A stretch of DNA of 64,000 nucleotides from Asparagopsis taxiformis (GCA_030407315.1 JALQPE010002603.1:62001-126000), one strand, 5' to 3'. Counted from the stretch's first letter, positions 20,165 through 31,974 are shown. Translations and numbers: made by a program. Notes: generated from the letters alone by a model not told the origin.

Positions 20165-20300
20165 ATATATGAGAATCCATTTGCTTTCCTTACATGATCC
20201 GTGGCATATCCGCTGTAAAGCACATTCAGATTCCACGAAGTTTGGAAATAAAAAAGTTTATTATTACAAATGAATTAATTGAAAATTCATCTCCCAGGGC

Positions 20301-20553
20301 AGTCGTTCGTCCTTCCATGCACACGTTGCCAGCACGCAATGTGATGTAACAGTTGGAAATGATTGAACTCTCGGTTAAATTCCACCGTTGGGATGTCAGC
20401 TGGAGTGAGCACAAAACTACTACCCACAAAACTACGAACGAACACGTTACATTCCAAGTCTTGAAAGCACCACAAAAATAAAATTGGTCGCATCTGGACG
20501 GCACAGTCTCCCCTGTTCAGCTCGCAATCCTCCCTTTTGCGTCAAAACTCGAC
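20301..20553. promoter_or_regulatory. Upstream region of the transposase
   Basis: About 250 bases between the left arm and the transposase ATG. They must carry the transposase promoter and, divergently, that of the small ORF. No specific motif is recognised. Confidence 0.35.
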
Positions 20554-22297
20554 ATGGAATGCAAGTATGAAGGGTGCTTCTACTACTGCGTAGATGCTTA
20601 TGCACTCGCGCTGCATGAGCGAACGTGTCGCTACCGTTTCAACCCCTCTCCCCAACATTTCAACAACGCTCGTGTCCCTGCCGTCACCCATGAGCTTGCT
20701 CGAAACGGCGACCATGATTCCCCGCAACCCAGCTCCCCAGACCCAGAATCTGGTCGTGCTTCCTCCAGCGACTCACCCTGTGACGCTCCACTGCCACCAA
20801 CCTCAACCCCCTCCCGCGCAGACCTTCTCGTGCAATCCCTCGCCGCCAGTCTCACAACCCTCGAGTACAAGGCCGGCGCTGGCCGCGTGAGCGAAGTCAT
20901 CACCATCCTACAAGACCCCGCATTCTCCCTAGAAAAGTTCAACAGCGCCGTTCGCACCGTAGAAGAATGTCGCCACGTTACCGCTTCCATGGTCGAAACA
21001 CATTTCCGCACCGAAGGTTACAAGAGCCAGATCATTCCAGACAAAACTGGTAAGTACTCGGCACAGCTGTACCTCCGCGACCCAGTCCACATGCTCCGCA
21101 GGCAGTTAGCACTGGCTAACGACCAAAATACTCTCTTCCACCCCTCCCCACAGACCGCCCCAGACGGCACCGCAATATTTTCTCATCCCCTACACACAGA
21201 ATTCGCGAAAACGCTGCACCAGGTTACTAGACAGCGCGTGCAGCTCTCGGAAGATCCACAGGTCGTATGGGCAGAGGAAACTGATCCCACCGCTTCCTCC
21301 TTTGCCGGCCTCCTCCAAGTGTACTCCGACAAGAGCAGCACAAGCCTTAAGAGCTCCGCAATCGTCGCATACCCCATACACGTCACACTGCTCAACTTCT
21401 CCGCCCCCCTCCGTCGCCACTGCATCCGTACCGGCCTCACCATCGTCGGGTATCTTCCGTACATTGTTAACCCTTCGTCCAACGCCTTGTTCGGTGATGA
21501 AATGCCGACAACCTCTAGTTCTGCTAGTCGCGCTCGCAAAATTGATATTCTTCATAAAGCACTCGAAAAAGTGTTTTCGTCCCTATCCACCGCGTTCTCT
21601 TCCGGGTTCCCCTGCACAGACTCCACTGCAACTGCCCGCCAATGCTTTCCCATCCTAGCCAATTATTACTGCGCGACTTTCCAGAGGCCAAAGAGCTGTC
21701 ATGCACTCGCAACAGCACTACCACCACACATCCCTGCCACCGCTGCTACATCCCCGCCACTCAACTTGAATCCACCGCGCCACACCAGCCCCGCTCCCTC
21801 GATGATACACGCTCTGCACGCCAAGAGAGCGCTCAGGAGCATACAACTGCTCCGCTCGAAGCTCTCTCCCTCCTCGAACAACACTCTGTCCTCGAATCGA
21901 CCGCTCTTTTACCCACCAACAGTCCCCTAGACCCCTACAACATTTTCTCCTTCGAGCCTCTGCACAATCTCCACCTCGGCATCTCAAAGCTCATCAAACA
22001 CTGCATTGTCCACCGCCTCAGCTCCCCAGACCTCATCACCACCACTGCCTCCCATTCCGGGACACCTCGCACCTTCAAGAAGGTGAAAAAATCCATCCTC
22101 GCCGGCTCAAACAGCATTCTGTCCGCTATCGAACGCGACTACTACATCACCGGTCTTCATGTCGACTTCTCCAAGGGTGAGAAGGGCACCAATTTGAACG
22201 GCCTCTTCACGGAGGACGGCATACGCGGCATGCTCGCAGCCAAAGACTATCACCATGTCGACATGGTGTTCCCTTTCATCGCAGCATTCATTGACAC
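20554..22297 (+). pseudogene. Plavaka-like transposase, 5' part, broken by a frameshift and by element insertion
   Basis: ATG at 20554. Residues 3-~24 (CKYEGC..YC...YALALHERTC) form an N-terminal C2H2-like zinc finger, usual in this family. A Pro/Ser-rich linker follows, then YLRDPVHMLRRQLA, then VYSDKSSTSL with a candidate catalytic Asp, then VAYPIHVTLLNFSAPLRRHC and IVGYLPYI, matching the Plavaka core pattern of D-K-T-x-L...AYPVYLTL-N...R...YLP. Near 21660-21680 the frame shifts: NYY ends in one frame and RDFPEAKELSCTRN continues in another, with a CHRC pair. The next conserved block is FEPLHNLHLGISKLIKHCIV. At 22297 the inner element interrupts the gene, which resumes at 40402. Plavaka transposases are DDE enzymes related to CACTA types. 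This copy cannot make an intact protein. Confidence 0.72.
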
Positions 22298-23256
22298 CGT
22301 CTGTGTTCTCGGAAATGGACGCGGACGTCCACAACCTCTAGTACACCTAGTATTACTAGGCGGACGTCCATGTTCTCCAGTATTTTTGGATGTCCGCCTA
22401 GAACTGGACGTCCATGCGGTCTAGTACGTCTAGTATTACTAGGGCGACATTCAATGTTTCTAGTACCACGGATGTCCCCCTCGGGATGGACTTCCGCCAT
22501 GTCTATGTCCACCTAGGACGGGCGCCGGTTCAGAAATTCAAAAATTTCGACCCCAGAAATTTCTGCCGCCGTGCTCGACATGGATGTCCGCATCCATCAC
22601 GGCGACCACTCTATTTTTCCTTGTCGGTCGACTCCAATTTCGTCTTTAATTTTTTCATCCTCTCGCTCACACCCCCTTCCTGTTGGTGCTCACCTCCCCC
22701 GTACTGTACCTCAAACACCCCCAATACCACTCTAGCACGCATTTTCAGATACCTATCCCCGCTTCCACGGTGCACACCTCCATTCCATACCTACTTTTCT
22801 GCTCTACCGTACAGATTTCGTATAACCAGTCCTCATACTACCTCAGAATAGGGCAAAACACCCCCTATCTCCTCGACCATGCTCTCCCCCATCACCTTTG
22901 AAACGTATTGTTCTTCAGTACCCTCTCTCCTCTACCCTCAACCCCTCTCCTTCGCCCTCTACACAAACTTCCCCTGCAGCTTACTCTTCCAAAACCTCTC
23001 ACTCCCCATCCCGTACCCGACCTGCTCCACCCCTCCCTCCCTCAGCTGCTCCATGCCCCCACGCCATCCGCATCTTCGATACCGTATACACCACCACCAC
23101 CGGCCCACGCTCCCGCACTGCGGGGTGGCTCCCCCGCCGTATCCCCAGAAACCTCCCCGCTCTGAAACACATATCAACCCCCCACTTCGCACCCTTCCTC
23201 CCACTCCCCTCCCTCCCCAAATACAATAACCCCCTTCTTCTCCATCACATCCCCAC

Positions 23257-23505
23257 TCACCACAGCCAGAACAGACGCCACCCCCTCCCCTTCTTTCTCC
23301 TCACTTTCCTAAAAACCCCTCCTCTCGGCGCCTTCAACCGCACCCTCCTACGGTCCCACCTAAACACCTCCTCCGCCCTCACTACCCCAACACCCCGCAG
23401 CGTCTCCCCAATCCCCATAATATGCTTGTCGGCACTCCTCTCCGAATCACAATCCATTCTAAACCCGCACTCCGTACATTTCCACCTCCCCCTGTACCAT
23501 CCCAA
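23257..23505 (-). CDS. Small zinc-finger-like ORF in the inner right arm, doubtful
   Basis: 82 codons beginning GWYRGRWKCTECGFRMDCD, with the pairs C-x2-C and a following HIMG. The segment up to about RVRLK is nearly the same as in the outer copy at 54895-55239, but the downstream parts go out of register because of indels. It may be a decayed gene, or merely conserved arm DNA. Confidence 0.2.
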   Translation of the reverse strand: MGWYRGRWKCTECGFRMDCDSERSADKHIMGIGETLRGVGVVRAEEVFRWDRRRVRLKAPRGGVFRKVRRKKGRGWRLFWLW

Positions 23506-24269
23506 GATTCCATCCCCCCACAGAACACATCCTCATACCACAGAAGAATTTTCTTCCTCTCATACCTCATCCTTAAAACCTCCATCAGCTCCATGTAAAT
23601 TTCGATGAAAATATTTTCTCTACTATGCAATCTCAAACATGTATGAGCCTATGCCTTTCCGCTTTGTCAACCCTGAATATTGGTACTCATGTATTCATAA
23701 AATAGGGCCACCCACATCCCTATCCCGTTCTGCAAGCTTTACAAACCACTAGACGCATACTCCACAACTATACAACAAACACTACTCGCTATTTCAGACG
23801 ACGCGGTACACAAGTAGCGTAGTGTCAACCTTCCGTGACGCCTTCCCTGATGCGTACAAGTGGGAAACACGTCTAGACGTATATCAGAACTGAGTGCGGG
23901 AATTTTCGGCACAGGAGATGCTGGGCCACCAAATTGATTTTTCGGAAATTTTAGAATTTCTGGGCTGGCCAGCAATGCAATCGAGCTGGACATCCACCGG
24001 ACGTCCATTTCAGGTTGGTCGCGAGAGGGTGGGGCGGGACCATGATGAAACAAGGACCAAGACCTTTCCCTGACGTGTTGAGCCTGAAATCGACCCTTCG
24101 TGAGACGCGATTTTGGCTTACAGTTGGTGCTAATAGAAGCCAGTGATAGCCCCGATCGGGGCGGCAGCCGGCTCCGGCTTACAGTTGGTGCTTACAGACG
24201 CCAGTGATAGCCCCCGATCGGGGCCGGCGGTCGGTTCCTGGGGCCGTTGTGGCCAAATTAGACACCCTG

Positions 24270-24470
24270 ATTTGAATTAAAATTTGGGCTATTCTCAAAA
24301 ACATGCAGATGTGAACATGTTTTTGAGATGGGGGTGTGCCGTACGGCACAATCGACCTGCCCAAATCGTTGATTTTTTACAATTTTTTGTGCCCGAAATT
24401 TTAGAATTTCTGGGCTGGCCAGCAGTGCAATCGAGCTGGACATCCACCGGACGTCCATTTCAGGTTGGTC
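24270..24470 (+). repeat. Dispersed palindromic repeat (full copy, described here)
   Basis: A 180-200 bp unit seen about 13 times in the two elements. In order it contains AAATTTGGGCTATTCTC; an inverted repeat CTCAAAAACATG / CATGTTTTTGAG around CACATGTG; GGGGGTGTGCCGTACGGCAC with the perfect 14-bp palindrome GTGCCGTACGGCAC; an A/T tract; AAATTTTAGAATTTCTGGGC; and GGACATCCACCGGACGTCCA, which resembles GGACGTCC motifs in the element ends. Copies are very similar and occur in both orientations. They yield many meaningless short open frames. It may be a binding site of an element protein, or a small non-autonomous element. Confidence 0.85.
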
Positions 24471-24654
24471 GTGAGAGAGTGAGGCGGGACCATGATGGAA
24501 CAAGGACCAAGACCTGTCCCTGGCGTATTGAGCCTGAAATTGACCCTTCGTAAGACGCGATTTTGGCTTACAGTTAGTGCTTACAGAAGCCAGTGATGGC
24601 CCCACTCGGGGCGGCGGCCGGTTCCTGGGGCCGTTGTGGCCAAATTAGACACCC

Positions 24655-24860
24655 TGATTTGAATTAAAATTTGGGCTATTCTCAAAAACATGCACATGTG
24701 AACATGTTTTTGAGATGGGGGTGTGCCGTACGGCACAATCGACCGCCCAAATCGTTGATTTTTGCAAGATTTTTTGTGCCCGAAATTTTAGAATTTCTGG
24801 GCTGGCCAGCAGTGCATCTGAGCTGGACATCCACCGGACGTCCATTTCAGGTTGGTCGTG
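24655..24860 (+). repeat. Dispersed palindromic repeat
   Basis: Second of three tandemly arranged copies in the inner right arm, spaced about 390-500 bp, with both palindromes intact. Confidence 0.85.
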
Positions 24861-25159
24861 TGCTGCCTACATCCACGCATTGCAGAAACTAAGCCAGCGG
24901 GTTCACTACTAATACAAAGTACACGGAATATGAGTAACGTGATAGGTGAGTAGTGTTTGTGTTGAGGGAGTAAGGCGGGACCATGATGAAACAGGGAAAA
25001 AGATGTCACCCAAGCATAACTTAGGCTTCAAGCCTGGAATCGAACCTTCGTAAGACGCGATTTTGGCTTACAGTTAGTGCTTACAGAAGCCAGTGATGGC
25101 CCCGCTCGGGGCGGCGGCCGGTTCCTGGGGCCGTTGTGGCCAAATTAGACACCCTGATT

Positions 25160-25360
25160 TGAATTAAAATTTGGGCTATTCTCAAAAACATGCACATGTG
25201 AACATGTTTTTGAGATGGGGGTGTGCCGTACGGCACAATCGACCGCCCAAATCGATGTTTTTTGCAATATTTTTTTCTGCCCTGAATTGTAGAGTTTCTG
25301 GGCTGGCCAGCAATGCATCTGAGCTGGACATCCACCGGACGTCCATTTCAGGTTGATCGT
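25160..25360 (+). repeat. Dispersed palindromic repeat
   Basis: Third copy in the inner right arm. Its A/T tract reads TGCAATATTTTTTTCTGCCC, the same subtype as the copy at 53945. Confidence 0.85.
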
Positions 25361-25629
25361 GTATCGTGCACGTCCACCCATTACCGGAAGCAAGTAGGCG
25401 ATGAAGCACGTACAAACCCAATTGTTCTGCTATTTCTACCATAGACCATCGAGTCTAGAGATGTGAGGGAATCGTCCTGGAAATCATGCTCCAACCCACG
25501 AGGGAATGGACAATCTAGTTTGAAAGCATGGAACGGAAGTACATTATACTAGGTTCATAGATTGGAAGTGATAAAGGAGATGATTATATTCTCGATAATT
25601 GTTTACCAAAGTAGTAGTTGTTAAGCTAT

Positions 25630-28600
25630 CTAGCCGTCGGAAAATTGTTCTTCCTCTTCGTCCTCACTATATTCAGGATCTCCCGGCAGAATAGGCGTTA
25701 TCGGCAACTGTGGAGTTGAATAGCTCAAGAAGAATTTTTGACCCGGTGTGAGGGTTCTCTTCTTGGGAGCTTCTGTCGTCTTCATCCGCATGATTCCGAG
25801 TTGCCCTGTCTTCGGCCTACGATCTTTCTTGACCGGGATGGGAACAACTGTCTTGTGGCGAACATTGACAGGTGCCGGTTGACTTTGCCTGGCAGACCGG
25901 CGCGGAGCATTGGCGATTACTTCTTCTTCGAATCCCAACCGCCTGATGAAACCAAACGAAACATTGTCGGGAATCGGATACGACGCATTCCTGAAATACG
26001 TGTGATACCTCGTTGTCGTGTGTGACACAACTCTGTCGACATGCCCTGCCCCGGCATGTTGTACATGGCCGTGACCGATGAAGACTGAACGTGGCGGAAC
26101 GATTACCTTCTTCAGCTTCATCGTCTTGGCGTACATATCTAATTCCAGCGCTTTGGAAAAGACGTACTTGTGGGACCCTGGACACACCCAGATAGGGAAT
26201 GGGTCATCTCCGTTGGCAATAACAAAGTAACCCGGAAGTTGATCTTTGCGGTCGCGAGGAGGAACAGGGAAATCATTGTGTGGGACCTGCCGAGGACACC
26301 CCTTTCCCGTTATCAAAAACCGTCCCCCAGATGCCGGCATGACAAGTTTTTCTCCCGGTAAACCGCACTCCTCCAGCCCTATCAGCCGGACAAGGATTCC
26401 CAACCACACATCCAGCAGGGCTCGCCGCGTCACAAACTTGAACCGGTCGATATGCGTCTCATCGTTCTCGGCATAGTCAACTAGGCAGTGGCGCGTAGAC
26501 GTGAAGCGAGCCCTCCCCTCATTCCGGTTCTTCTCATCTGTTTCATCGTCCCCAGTATTGACAATGGGACTCCACAGCTGCCGGTTCCCAGGGTCCTTGT
26601 GCACCTCCTCCCCCTCCCACGTTCCCAAAAAGTACCGAAACAATTCCTGGTTAGGAATTTCTTCCATGAGACCCAAGTCAAATGGGAACTTGTCCGACGC
26701 ATCGAGGTAGCTTACATCCGCGAAATTGTGCATCACCGTATACCCTCGCTCGTTGATTTCCGTTCGGCAATTGTGGAAGTACGCCATACCAGTGCCGGCC
26801 TCATACGAATCCTTCCAGCTTGTAGACATTCGCGCAACCTGGGCGAAGTCCAGCCTCGAGGGTAGAAACGTCGATGTAGGCTCACACATCGCCTTGGCAG
26901 CCATCTTCCACGCTGCGAAAAACATCGGATAGATGGTGTCGATCTCGAAAACAAGATGACGAGCCCGATGTTGTTCCGGAATATGCAGCCCCTCAAACAC
27001 AGGGTCCATCGCCACTTGTTTCAAATACCTCACCTCTCTGCCCTCCTCATCGATTTCCACACTCTCCAATAACAACCTGAGCTCAATCGGGGGCAGACAG
27101 CCAACCCTCACCGATGCGATGACGTCCGCGGGACGCTGCGCCAGATGATGCCCTTCAGCTCGGTCTTTGACTTCGAAATCGTCGGGAAGAGATGGCATCC
27201 GGTCGTCGAACAGGAGGTCGTGTTCAGAAGGAGAGTCACGAACGATGTAACCGTCTTCATCGACTTCCACTCCTTCCGGAACAGTGAATGTAATTGTCAC
27301 TTCGCGGACCCCCTTGCTTTCGACTTGGCCCACGTCTGCACCCTGTTTGTCTTCCTCGTCCGAAGCGGTATGGACAGATTCTTGGTTGGAGGGAGTCGCA
27401 CCAGCACGTTGGTTATCTTGGGGGACAATCTCAACGGCAGAATCGGGGGAACGGGCGGAGTCTTCGTCAACCTCATCACCGGAAGCAGTGGCTTGTTGTT
27501 GATCGGTGGGTTTATCAACAACGGCCTGCTCTTCTTCCCCGGCGGATTGTTGTACCACAACCGGCTCTTCTTCCTCGAGGCGTGTGCTCCCCGTCGAGCG
27601 AAGTCGCTGTGAACGGCGGCGGATGCCATGCGAAGCAGGCTCATGTTCGACATTCCGCTGCTTCTTGTGAGTGAGTCTCACATTGGCAGCAGAAGGGCGG
27701 CGTTTGCGTCGAGCCTTAGTCTTCTTCTTCAATGTCGGATTGAAAAACTCTTTCAAGTTCGTTTCCAAATCCTGTAAACGCGTGGTTCTCCGTCGCATTC
27801 GAACCTCACTGCTCCGGTCGTCCCCTCTATACATTGCAATGGCATTGGTGAGATGCCATTGCAACTCCTTCGGCTGCTTAACCGACCCAATTGCCATCTC
27901 TGTGCTCAGAAATGACTTGCGCATAATACTCTTTGGGCGCCCATACGCAGCGTACAGAGAATTTGCTATTGCAGTCACGCGACGGACGTATGTATAGAAG
28001 TCGTTCACGTCAAAGCGTCCATCCGGACGTCCACCATGAGCAGGGTTCAAGTACTCCGAAAGACCACGCAAGACGAAGACAAAGTTTTCTTCCAGCAACT
28101 CGCGCACTATCTTGTGGTCCAGGTGCGTTATCCCAATCTCGTTGCGGCGCTCGGAATTGTTCAGCTCACGCAACACTTCGTCGAGAACAGGATGCTTCAG
28201 CGTTGCTATAGCCAAACGCGTCCACCGCCGGGCCGTGTTCGTTGAATTCATCATCCCCATGAACTGCGCCTCGAACAATGTTCGGATGACATCAGACTCA
28301 CGCAAGTCGCCAGCGTTTTCCACGTTATTTGCAACAGCAATCGTACGGATGAACTGCTGGATGGACGACAAGATTCGAACCAGGGAGCGCTCCGTCAGTT
28401 GCGTCCCAGTCGTATGGTTCGACTCTGCACTCTTGTGGATGATCTCATGAGGCTGAAGATCACTGTCGTCCTTGCGGCGAAGGTAGTACACATCCAGAGG
28501 CTGAGTAACCCAGCGCAAGCGGTTTGCGTCCTGTGGCAGCTTGGTTCTGTGCATACGGGTGAGGCGCGTGAAGTCATCGGCAATGCTATGCATAGCATTG

Positions 28601-29586
28601 AGACGATGCAGTCCGTCGATCACGGTCACGTTCGCATTGGCATGGAATTTGCCATTCTGGAACAGACGCGTGTCGGCGGACAGATGCGTGTTCTGCGACC
28701 TCAGCACCGTCACAGTGATACGCGAAGAGCTCACATACCCCACAGCCAACATATTGTTGCGCAGGTCCTCCACGTGGTCTTCTTTCACATCCCGAAGGGT
28801 CACGGCCGGTTCCACTAGCTGCCTCACCAACACAGTCGCTCCTTCTCCGACGTAATCCGACGTCACAAACTTGGGCACCGTAATTTGCGTCCCCTGCTGC
28901 TCACGAATGCTTTCCGCCACCTCCGGTTCGTCGTCCACTTCGGTTACGTCCTGCGTAGTAGCTTCGGTGACGTTGGAGCGAGCAGGGTGCTTCGTGCCTC
29001 CACTGGAGGGTCTTGCAGAGCGAGCAGGGCGCTTCGTGCCTCCCGAAACCGGGACGGAGCGTGCTGGATGCTTCGTACCCCCCGAACCAGTGATTTCGCC
29101 TGCCGGACCGGTACTGGGCATCCGTCCCGAGCTGGCCTGGTTCGTCGCTGCGTTGAAGTTTGACGCTGCAGCAGGGGTACGAATGTCGCTAGGGCCATCC
29201 TCCGCAGCGGGGCGCATCATCCGAGTATCCCAAGGGTAAAACGCCGCGGCGTATGCTCCACCCATCGTCTCCGGCGGTCCCTCGGCGCCATCAAACATGT
29301 ACGGGAACGGGAGGTCCTTGAACTTGTCCTTAGTCGCAATGTTGCGCACGACGATGTAGTCGGCCTCGTCGGTTTCCGGCAGCTTGTGGTTGTGCAGCGT
29401 GCGCGGAAGGCCAACATCGCCACCAGCAGTGCTCACCGAAGCCGTCCCAATATGCACAGCCGCACCGTCCACGTCCGCAAACAAGTCGACATCGACGCCG
29501 CGCTTGAGTCCGCGCGACTCCGCTGACGCGCTCACTTGATCGCCGCAAACCGTTGAAAACAAACTGCTGAAATGCGTATCCGCCAT
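25630..29586 (-). CDS. ParB-like / 2OG-Fe(II) dioxygenase-like fusion protein, inner copy
   Basis: 1318 aa from ATG 29586 (context acaaccATGgc); the frame upstream lacks ATG. It is about 98% identical in protein to the outer copy at 49711-53667, where domains are described. The ParB-like motif VIDGLHRLNA and the dioxygenase residues HND, PGSH and QHAGAG are all kept. Differences include GHGHVQH here for GHGYVQH, and a cluster at the acidic linker (HTASDEEDKQGADVG versus HNVSDEEENNSADEG). The frame is intact, although the element lacks transposase, so this copy may still be expressed. Its promoter lies in 29587-29940. Confidence 0.85.
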   Translation of the reverse strand: MADTHFSSLFSTVCGDQVSASAESRGLKRGVDVDLFADVDGAAVHIGTASVSTAGGDVGLPRTLHNHKLPETDEADYIVVRNIATKDKFKDLPFPYMFDGAEGPPETMGGAYAAAFYPWDTRMMRPAAEDGPSDIRTPAAASNFNAATNQASSGRMPSTGPAGEITGSGGTKHPARSVPVSGGTKRPARSARPSSGGTKHPARSNVTEATTQDVTEVDDEPEVAESIREQQGTQITVPKFVTSDYVGEGATVLVRQLVEPAVTLRDVKEDHVEDLRNNMLAVGYVSSSRITVTVLRSQNTHLSADTRLFQNGKFHANANVTVIDGLHRLNAMHSIADDFTRLTRMHRTKLPQDANRLRWVTQPLDVYYLRRKDDSDLQPHEIIHKSAESNHTTGTQLTERSLVRILSSIQQFIRTIAVANNVENAGDLRESDVIRTLFEAQFMGMMNSTNTARRWTRLAIATLKHPVLDEVLRELNNSERRNEIGITHLDHKIVRELLEENFVFVLRGLSEYLNPAHGGRPDGRFDVNDFYTYVRRVTAIANSLYAAYGRPKSIMRKSFLSTEMAIGSVKQPKELQWHLTNAIAMYRGDDRSSEVRMRRRTTRLQDLETNLKEFFNPTLKKKTKARRKRRPSAANVRLTHKKQRNVEHEPASHGIRRRSQRLRSTGSTRLEEEEPVVVQQSAGEEEQAVVDKPTDQQQATASGDEVDEDSARSPDSAVEIVPQDNQRAGATPSNQESVHTASDEEDKQGADVGQVESKGVREVTITFTVPEGVEVDEDGYIVRDSPSEHDLLFDDRMPSLPDDFEVKDRAEGHHLAQRPADVIASVRVGCLPPIELRLLLESVEIDEEGREVRYLKQVAMDPVFEGLHIPEQHRARHLVFEIDTIYPMFFAAWKMAAKAMCEPTSTFLPSRLDFAQVARMSTSWKDSYEAGTGMAYFHNCRTEINERGYTVMHNFADVSYLDASDKFPFDLGLMEEIPNQELFRYFLGTWEGEEVHKDPGNRQLWSPIVNTGDDETDEKNRNEGRARFTSTRHCLVDYAENDETHIDRFKFVTRRALLDVWLGILVRLIGLEECGLPGEKLVMPASGGRFLITGKGCPRQVPHNDFPVPPRDRKDQLPGYFVIANGDDPFPIWVCPGSHKYVFSKALELDMYAKTMKLKKVIVPPRSVFIGHGHVQHAGAGHVDRVVSHTTTRYHTYFRNASYPIPDNVSFGFIRRLGFEEEVIANAPRRSARQSQPAPVNVRHKTVVPIPVKKDRRPKTGQLGIMRMKTTEAPKKRTLTPGQKFFLSYSTPQLPITPILPGDPEYSEDEEEEQFSDG

Positions 29587-30559
29587 GGTTGTTGAGTTGG
29601 AAAGTAAAAGAGATGGTTGACGTTGACGTATTCGAGTGATGTGGATGGTAGGTTTCACGTTGCTTGAAGAATGGTCGTGAACGCCAATCGCTGGAAATAA
29701 TAACACAATACAACCGAAATTTTGTTAGGTACACACCTATCGTGACCGCTGGAATGCAAGACAGGCAATCGAGATGTGAGTGTCCGTTCGGAACGGGCCC
29801 GAGTCGGGCTCTCGAAACCTGACGAGGTGGCGTGAAGCAGGCAGTGTCCTTGATGTGTAATGTGTTAAAATTACAGCTGTCAAGCTAGGCGGCTTTTGGG
29901 GCGGCTGCGAGCACCCCTTTATCCGGGGAACACCCTGATTTGAGTTAAAATTTGGGCTATTCTCAAAAACATGCACATGTGAACATGTTTTTGAGATGGG
30001 GGTGTGCCGTACGGCACAATCGACCCGCCCAAATCGTTGATTTTTGCAAGATTTTTTGTGCCCGAAATTTTAGAATTTCTGGGCTGGCCAGCAGTGCAAT
30101 CGAGCTGGACATCCACCGGACGTCCATTTCAGGTTGATCGTGTGCTGCCTACATCGACGCATTGCAGAAACTAAGCCAGCGGGCTCACTACTAATACAAA
30201 GTGCACGGAATATGAGTAACGTGATGGGTGAGTAGTGTTTGTGTTGAGGGAGTAAGGCGGGACCATTATGAAACACGGAAGAAGATTTCTCCCTAGCATA
30301 ACTTAGGCTTAAAGCCTGGAATCGACCCATCTTTCGGCGCCATTTAGCCTCACAGTTAGTGCTTACAGAAGCCAGTGATGGCCCCACTCGGGGCGGCGGC
30401 CGGTTCCTGGGGCCGTTGTGGCCAAATTAGACACCCTGATTTGAATTAAAATTTGGGCTATTCTCAAAAACATGCACATGTGAACATGTTTTTGAGATGG
30501 GGGTGTGCCGTACGGCACAATCGACCCGCCCAAATCGTTGATTTTTCACAATTTTTTCT
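29587..30559. other. Upstream region of the inner ParB-dioxygenase gene
   Basis: Positions 29587-~30140 mirror 49200-49710 upstream of the outer copy, so they include the shared promoter and 5' leader. The rest holds two dispersed repeats. No gene is seen. Confidence 0.5.
29940..30140 (+). repeat. Dispersed palindromic repeat
   Basis: Copy located about 350-550 bases upstream of the inner ParB-dioxygenase start. The equivalent position of the outer gene has the copy at 49195. Confidence 0.85.
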
Positions 30560-30640
30560 GCCCGAAATTTTAGAATTTCTGGGCTAGCCAGCAATGTAAT
30601 TAAGCCGGACATCCACCAGACGTCCATTCTGGGTTGTTCG
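30435..30640 (+). repeat. Dispersed palindromic repeat
   Basis: Full copy that runs into the outer end of the 1.6-kb inverted arm. Its last part reads CACCAGACGTCCATTCTGGG, a variant shared with 36440-36530. Confidence 0.8.
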
Positions 30641-30944
30641 TGTGCTGCTCACATCCACGCATTACAGCAACCACGCAGGCGGGCCCACTGCTCATACGAA
30701 GTGCACGTAGTATGTGCAGCACGATGGATGAGTAGTGTTTGTCGTGAGAAAGTGGGGTGGGAGCATGTCGAAACAAGGACCAAAACTTTGCCCTGGCGTA
30801 TTGAGCCTGAGCCTGGAATCGATCCTTCGTGAGATGTGGCTTTGCTTACAGTTGATGCTTACAGAAGCCAGCGATGGCCCCGCTCGGGGCGTCGGATGGC
30901 TTCTTCTGGGGCCGTTGTGGCCAGATTAGACACCTTGATTTGAG

Positions 30945-31140
30945 TTGAATTTTGAGCCATTCTCAAAAACATGCACATGTGAACATGTTTTTGAGATGGG
31001 GGTGTGCCGTACGGCACTTTCGACCGCCCAAATCGATGTATTTTTGCATTTTTTTTCTGACTGAAATTTTAGAATTTCTGGGCTCGCCAGCAATGCAATT
31101 GAGCTGGACATTCACCGGACGTCCATTTCAGGTTGGTCGA
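30945..31140 (+). repeat. Dispersed palindromic repeat
   Basis: Variant copy in the left arm: the palindrome is followed by TTTCGACC, and the A/T tract by CTGACTGAAATTTT. Confidence 0.8.
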
Positions 31141-31974
31141 GTATTGCACATGGATACAGTTTTGCAGCTATTTCTCAGCCCAACATTTTAGAATTTCAGG
31201 GCTGACCAGCAATGTAACCGAGCCGGACTTCCACTGGACGTCCATTTCAAGCTAGGCGAGTGCTGCACATTTGCTCGCATCGCAGCAACTAAGCAAGTGT
31301 TGAGAGCACCGAGATGCCATGCAGACAAGAGGGAATCGGCTGCAAACGGCTTCCCTGGTCGGCGGCTGGATGTCTGGATGTGAATGGCTGCAAGCATGGA
31401 AATCTTGCTACCGCACGGCGCATACACACTGCAGCAGCACATCACTGACGCATGCGAAAGTTGGGTGCTGCAGTGCGTGGTTGTTTGTGTGTTTGTGTGT
31501 GTATGACGAACCTTGTGGTATCCCTAGGCGTGCACTGGTGCAAAAAGTTTGGACTGCCCCATCGGTCGTACTTTGACGCATTTACATGCATCGGAGAACG
31601 ACCAAGGAGGTAGAGCAGCAATCGCTGTTGGCTGAGCGTCCAAACTAGAGGGCTTTGGGCAATGGTTCTATAGCAGTCATTTAAAGGACGCCCACCGTTG
31701 ATGACTGAGATCCACGGTGTGTTTAGTATTCATGGTGTTGTCCTGCATTGGCGGACGTCGAAGACGAGTACTTCCAGTGAGCGTCCAAGGTGAACAGCTC
31801 AGCAGAGGATTATGATGTGGATGTGAAGGCATGGATGAGGCCAGCAGGAACGTTTCTGCAAGATGGGCGTGAGTGGGTAAGTGAGCGGGGAGGGGCCGCT
31901 CGGGGCGCTTGGTAGCCTCTGGGGCCGTTGTGGCCAAATTAGAATCAAGCCTATGTCCGGCGGACGTCCTGAAT

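Larger units (their letters stand above)
18447..20300. repeat. Left arm of the outer element
   Basis: The sequence is the reverse complement of 36900-40401, which is the corresponding arm of the inner element. From the end inward it has the 34-bp terminus, a CTAGTA-rich part, the 43-bp array, a stretch of short degenerate repeats (18950-19090, AGAATA.GAAATAC-like), two units of the microexon-like repeat (for example 19673-19699), a 38-bp perfect palindrome at 19915-19952, and a small conserved ORF. It is shorter than the inner arm (1.85 versus 3.5 kb), mostly because of fewer tandem units. Confidence 0.7.
22298..25629. repeat. Right arm of the inner element
   Basis: Reverse complement of about 53670-56103 in the outer element, over more than 2 kb with scattered indels. 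It comprises the 34-bp terminus, CTAGTATTACTAGG and GGACGTCC motifs (22320-22500), a C-rich stretch (22640-23600; the complement holds a small zinc-finger-like ORF), and then three copies of the dispersed palindromic repeat, where the outer arm has one plus a half copy. Confidence 0.75.

Noticed and set aside
24179..25442. Many 60-90 codon open frames with recurring peptides such as LLASPEIL and SQKHAHVNMFL
   Set aside because: They are translations of the dispersed palindromic repeat, appear in several frames on both strands and start mid-repeat.
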